A stretch of DNA of 6,950 nucleotides, taken from NCBI GenBank assembly GCA_947628195.1, contig CANQZB010000050.1:1-6950 (forward strand), in the 5' to 3' direction. The first letter of the stretch is position 1. The number at the start of each line of letters is the position of its first letter. Origin of the DNA: an uncultured Clostridia bacterium (GTDB lineage: Bacteria; Bacillota; Clostridia; Christensenellales; UBA1242). The notes under the pieces are model-generated. The model saw only the letters and a list, made by a program, of their open reading frames with translations. It was not told the DNA's origin and did no database searches. Of the stretch, positions 4,195 to 6,950 are shown in pieces. Made by a program: the position numbers and the translations under genes.

Positions 4195-5449
4195 AATACT
4201 TCGTTATTAGTTTAATATCATTTTTTAATGTAAATTTGAAAAATGGGCACTGAATTGAGTTCGTTTGAAAATACATATGACAACAGCCTCCGAAACAGCT
4301 GGGCAATAATTTACAATCTCTACATTCTTGAAATATAAACGGAGACCAATCGTCGTATATATTTTGATTTTTTGAGAAAGCATTTGGCAATTCATATTTT
4401 TTACCACCCAGTAGGTTTTCACATCTATAAAAATTCATAGTTGGATCAATTACAAAACTATTGTAATTGTTGGCTTTACAAAAATATTTTTTAGGTCCTT
4501 CGTAACAATATTCTGTTACAGATAATTTATTCTTAAATAAAAATTTTTTAAACGATATGTAAGTTTTTGCAAATTCTTTTGTAGTTAAACAATCTTTTAG
4601 ATTTAAGTGACAATTATCGGTTAAGGATTGAATATGTCCAAGGTATATTTTTTTCGGCTTGATGTTATTTTTTATTAAATATTTTACCAGTTTTTTGGGT
4701 GTCTTTTTATTTTTTTTATCAATATTAATTCTAATAGTGGGATAAATATTGTTTTTATTCAACAATTTAATATTTGATACAATTTTGTCAAAAGTTGGCG
4801 ATTTGTCTATTAACGGGCGTTTAATGTCATGTTCCTTTTTTAATCCATCTAAAGTTATACATATTTCTAAATTATTTAAATGTTTTTTGTAAAAATCCAT
4901 TATGGTTTCATCCAAAATATAGCCATTGGTTATAACAAAGATATTTAGTGCAATATTATTTATCAAACAAAATTCTTCAAGTTCGGATATGAATTTGATC
5001 ATTTGATTTTTACAAAGCATTGGTTCGCCACCGAACCATGAAAAATTTATAACTCTTGTTTCATGCGTTATATTTTGTTTGAGAAAATTAATTAAATGAA
5101 CATAATCTTTTTCATTAAATGATGTAGCATTTTTATTTTCATAACAGTAGACACAACCAAAATTGCATTTTAAGGTTGGAGCAATTGTTATAGAAATTTC
5201 TTTTTTGCTATATCTATTACTCAAATATTCTTTTTCAATTTCTTTTAATTCATCTACATTTTCATCCACAACAAACCCAGAGTTGCGTAGAGCGAATAAT
5301 GCATCTTCATCTTTAAATAAATTTTGTTTTAAAAAGTTAAATTCTTTATGCTTTAATTTGCATATTTGGCCGCTTTTCGTATTAAAGATATACATGTATC
5401 TTATTTTTTTAAGATAATAGTTGTATCTAGATAATTTATAAAGTTCCAT
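4187..5449 (-). CDS. Radical SAM/SPASM enzyme with N-terminal RRE-like region (RiPP maturase 2)
   Basis: A 420-aa enzyme. Residues 1-75 look like a fused recognition domain (YYLKKIRYMYIFNTKSGQIC ... LFALRNSGFVV). The radical SAM core follows: CNFGCVYC (C95, C99, C102), WFGGEP (138-143), ITNG (173-176) and ITLDG (198-202). The SPASM region is complete: C324, C343, then C376-x2-C379-x5-C385-x3-C389 and C401, i.e. ligands for two auxiliary clusters. The usual Gly four residues before C343 is Met (M338). Architecture matches thioether-forming and related peptide maturases such as CteB-like and AlbA-like enzymes, but it is not identifiable to one family. It converges on the first enzyme/RRE operon and has its own promoter. 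The -10 box lies only 6 nt before the ATG and there is no Shine-Dalgarno, so the mRNA is probably leaderless. The downstream in-frame ATG at codon 19 has no better site and would cut the recognition domain. Confidence 0.9.
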   Translation of the reverse strand: MELYKLSRYNYYLKKIRYMYIFNTKSGQICKLKHKEFNFLKQNLFKDEDALFALRNSGFVVDENVDELKEIEKEYLSNRYSKKEISITIAPTLKCNFGCVYCYENKNATSFNEKDYVHLINFLKQNITHETRVINFSWFGGEPMLCKNQMIKFISELEEFCLINNIALNIFVITNGYILDETIMDFYKKHLNNLEICITLDGLKKEHDIKRPLIDKSPTFDKIVSNIKLLNKNNIYPTIRINIDKKNKKTPKKLVKYLIKNNIKPKKIYLGHIQSLTDNCHLNLKDCLTTKEFAKTYISFKKFLFKNKLSVTEYCYEGPKKYFCKANNYNSFVIDPTMNFYRCENLLGGKKYELPNAFSKNQNIYDDWSPFIFQECRDCKLLPSCFGGCCHMYFQTNSIQCPFFKFTLKNDIKLITKYFN

Positions 5450-5455
5450 ATAAAT

Positions 5456-5483
5456 ATTATATAAAATTTTTTAATTTTGTCAA
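5456..5483 (-). promoter_or_regulatory. Consensus promoter giving a leaderless mRNA for maturase 2
   Basis: On the minus strand perfect TTGACA (5478-5483), 16 bp, perfect TATAAT (5456-5461). Initiation about 7 nt downstream would fall on or next to the A of ATG 5449, leaving no room for a Shine-Dalgarno. Confidence 0.78.
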
Positions 5484-5501
5484 ATATTTAAAACATAAGG
5501 A

Positions 5502-5530
5502 TTGACAAAGTTAGTTAATTGTGCTAAAAT
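5502..5530 (+). promoter_or_regulatory. Promoter of the RlmM-type methyltransferase gene
   Basis: TTGACA (5502-5507), 17 bp, TAAAAT (5525-5530). It is back to back with the maturase 2 promoter (18 bp between the two -35 boxes), the same layout as at 2706-2780. Confidence 0.78.
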
Positions 5531-5535
5531 ATACT

Positions 5536-5542
5536 AAAGGAG
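5536..5542 (+). promoter_or_regulatory. Ribosome binding site deciding the RlmM-type start
   Basis: AAAGGAG ends 7 nt before ATG 5550 but only 1 nt before ATG 5544, so the second ATG is the functional start. Confidence 0.75.
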
Positions 5543-5549
5543 AATGAAT

Positions 5550-6665
5550 ATGAAATACATAATTACCTATTCGCCATGTTTTAAAAGAAATGCGTTAAAA
5601 GAACTCAAATCAATAGATAATCAAATCCGCATATTAAGAGATTTTGATGAAAATATTTCATTAATAGAAACTCAACTGGAACAAGAGAATTTCCAAAAAG
5701 AAATCGAAAAAAACAATATTATTTTCATAAAACATTTGGCACCAGTGTCTATTATTGGTAATATAACAGGAAATTTAGATCAAGACAAGCAACAATTGTT
5801 GCAAGAAATCTTGACAAATTTTACACATGTAAAGGCAAATGAAAAATTTTCGATACAAGCAAGAATTTGCGCTGGTGAGACAAAAGATAAATCGCCTTTG
5901 AACTATTCAGCAAAAGATATAGAAGTTTATGTTGGAACCTATCTAACTGAAATTGGCGGAGTGCCCACATTTTCAGATAAACAAATAATCAATGAAGATG
6001 ATGTTAATATTTTCTCAATATTCATAAATGGCAACACATATTACATTGGTAACTCAATAAGCAAATATAATTTAAACTTTTCATGCGATGAATATCGAGT
6101 TAGTTCTCATAAAGGAAAACGAGAAATATCTCGAGCTGAAAATAAACTAACTGAAGCTTTAGCTAAATATAAAATAAAATTAGAAGATAAAGGTAATTAC
6201 GCCTTGGATATTGGTGCGGCTCCCGGTGGATGGACTAATGTTTTATTGCAACATGGATTTTTTGTTGATGCCGTGGACCCTGGAGATTTAAATCCTATTC
6301 TTCTAGAAAATCCAAAAGTTAGACATTATAAATGCAAAATTGAAAGTATGGCCCAAGCAAGCGAATTTTCACAAAAACACAAATATGATATAATAGTTGA
6401 TGACATGAATGTTGATCCTGAAACTACCGCAGAAATTATGAATATATTAACACCTTGTTTAAAAGAAAATGGACTAGCGATCGTTACTATAAAACTTCCG
6501 GGTAATCCTGAAAAAGGTATACAAGAAGCTACTAAAAAATTATCAAAATATTATAATATTTTAAAAGTAAACAACTTATTTCATAATCGACAAGAAGTTA
6601 CAACATTGATTCAAAAAAAAGATTTAAAAACAGTAAATGAGTGTGATTTAGAATATACAAATTAA
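5550..6665 (+). CDS. THUMP + RrmJ-fold 2'-O-ribose methyltransferase (RlmM-type)
   Basis: A 371-aa protein. The N-terminal half has a THUMP-like RNA-binding region (around residues 60-170, with FSIQARICAGE and INGNTYYIG). The C-terminal half is an RrmJ/FtsJ-fold methyltransferase. Motif I is LDIGAAPGGW (219-228), where APGGW is the hallmark of FtsJ-like enzymes. The four catalytic residues of 2'-O-ribose methyltransferases, K-D-K-E, can be placed at K199 (ENKLTEA), D284 or D285 (VDDMN), K315 (IKLPG) and E349 (NRQEV). E. coli RlmM, which methylates C2498 of 23S rRNA, has the same THUMP-plus-RrmJ plan, so 23S rRNA is the likely substrate. The exact nucleotide is not provable here. It is probably housekeeping and only a neighbour of the peptide locus, though its AT-rich composition resembles the radical SAM genes. 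Confidence 0.85.
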   Translation: MKYIITYSPCFKRNALKELKSIDNQIRILRDFDENISLIETQLEQENFQKEIEKNNIIFIKHLAPVSIIGNITGNLDQDKQQLLQEILTNFTHVKANEKFSIQARICAGETKDKSPLNYSAKDIEVYVGTYLTEIGGVPTFSDKQIINEDDVNIFSIFINGNTYYIGNSISKYNLNFSCDEYRVSSHKGKREISRAENKLTEALAKYKIKLEDKGNYALDIGAAPGGWTNVLLQHGFFVDAVDPGDLNPILLENPKVRHYKCKIESMAQASEFSQKHKYDIIVDDMNVDPETTAEIMNILTPCLKENGLAIVTIKLPGNPEKGIQEATKKLSKYYNILKVNNLFHNRQEVTTLIQKKDLKTVNECDLEYTN

Positions 6666-6784
6666 AAAATAAGGCATAAATGACTTATCTTTTGTGTAGG
6701 GAATCCGATTTTATCGATTAATGTTACGTTTATTGAATCATTAGATTATATGATAATTTATGTCTTACCACAAATCATTGAAAT

Positions 6785-6811
6785 AAAAAAAGAGTTAATT
6801 ACTCTTTTTTT
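6785..6811. terminator. Bidirectional terminator between RlmM-type and DUF1848 genes
   Basis: AAAAAAAGAGT-TAATT-ACTCTTTTTTT, an 11-bp perfect stem with A and T tracts on both sides, serving both converging genes. The 120 nt before it (6666-6784) contain no gene; a weaker ATAAG/CTTAT hairpin lies just after the methyltransferase stop. Confidence 0.85.
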
Positions 6812-6814
6812 AGA

Positions 6815-6949
6815 TTATTTATATTCAAATTCCAATTCAGTTTTGCGGATGTAAATTTCGCCTTGAAGGGTGTCTGACATTGACTTTGGTGTGGATTTGC
6901 GGGCGTAGCAATAGTTGCAGTTGTGGCGGCAGGTGTCGTAGCGGCCAAT
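6815..6949 (-). CDS. DUF1848 family protein (C-terminal part, runs off the right edge)
   Basis: The last 44 residues of a gene that starts beyond the window. They begin IGRYDTCRHNCNYCYARKS. The three Cys spaced Cx3Cx2C, preceded by (D)IGxYDTC and followed by YA, are the C-terminal signature of DUF1848 proteins. The Cx3Cx2C triad resembles the radical SAM cluster motif but sits at the end of the protein. Function is not established as far as I know. The end of the gene is normal, with stop TAA and a terminator 3 nt beyond. Confidence 0.82.
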   Translation of the reverse strand: MGRYDTCRHNCNYCYARKSTPKSMSDTLQGEIYIRKTELEFEYK

Positions 6950-6950
6950 G

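Noticed and set aside
6683..6720. 13-codon frame after the RlmM-type gene as a second small peptide
   Set aside because: No ribosome binding site or promoter, and it starts inside a weak hairpin after the stop codon.
1..6950. CRISPR array, riboswitch or insertion sequence
   Set aside because: No regularly spaced repeats, no recognisable riboswitch core and no transposase or terminal inverted repeats of IS type were seen.

Overview
The window is A+T-rich DNA with strong Shine-Dalgarno sites, TTGACA/TATAAT-type promoters, U-tract terminators and the standard genetic code (Trp is UGG, stops are mainly TAA). With the Cu/Zn SOD-like, CYTH, DUF1848 and HIT proteins, this suggests a low-GC Gram-positive (Bacillota) bacterium, perhaps an uncultured Clostridia- or Bacilli-like lineage. 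The species cannot be named from this sequence.

Left part (1-2270) looks like ordinary chromosome with some decay. It holds the N-terminal end of a Cu/Zn superoxide dismutase-family gene (minus strand), a HIT-family gene with its own promoter and terminator (minus), a broken CYTH-domain gene (plus), and a class I SAM methyltransferase gene with its own terminator (minus).

Middle (2271-2530) is a recombination scar. It contains the 3' part of a tRNA-Ser gene (minus strand, cut at the anticodon loop), a degenerate second copy of the tRNA core 201 bp away, and a 15-bp sequence that also occurs exactly where the CYTH gene loses its homology. The geometry fits a displaced attachment site with the integrated DNA lying to the right. 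No integrase gene is visible.

The main find is at 2531-5483, a compact and apparently unannotated RiPP (ribosomally made, post-translationally modified peptide) locus. A 42-residue gene (2559-2687, minus) with a perfect AGGAGG site, its own promoter and its own terminator encodes a peptide with a Lys-rich leader-like part and a Cys-rich tail, ATPVYACVCCQNQY. Divergent from it is a radical SAM/SPASM enzyme (2799-3914) whose end overlaps a 95-aa protein resembling a RiPP recognition element (3907-4194). Converging on that pair is a second radical SAM/SPASM enzyme (4187-5449, minus) with a similar recognition-like region fused at its N-terminus. The inferred model is that both enzymes are guided by a recognition domain, one separate and one fused, to the same small peptide and install radical-based crosslinks. 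No protease or exporter is present in the window.

Right part (5484-6950): a THUMP plus RrmJ-fold 2'-O-ribose methyltransferase of the RlmM type (plus strand), a bidirectional terminator, and the C-terminal end of a DUF1848 protein (minus) that runs off the window.
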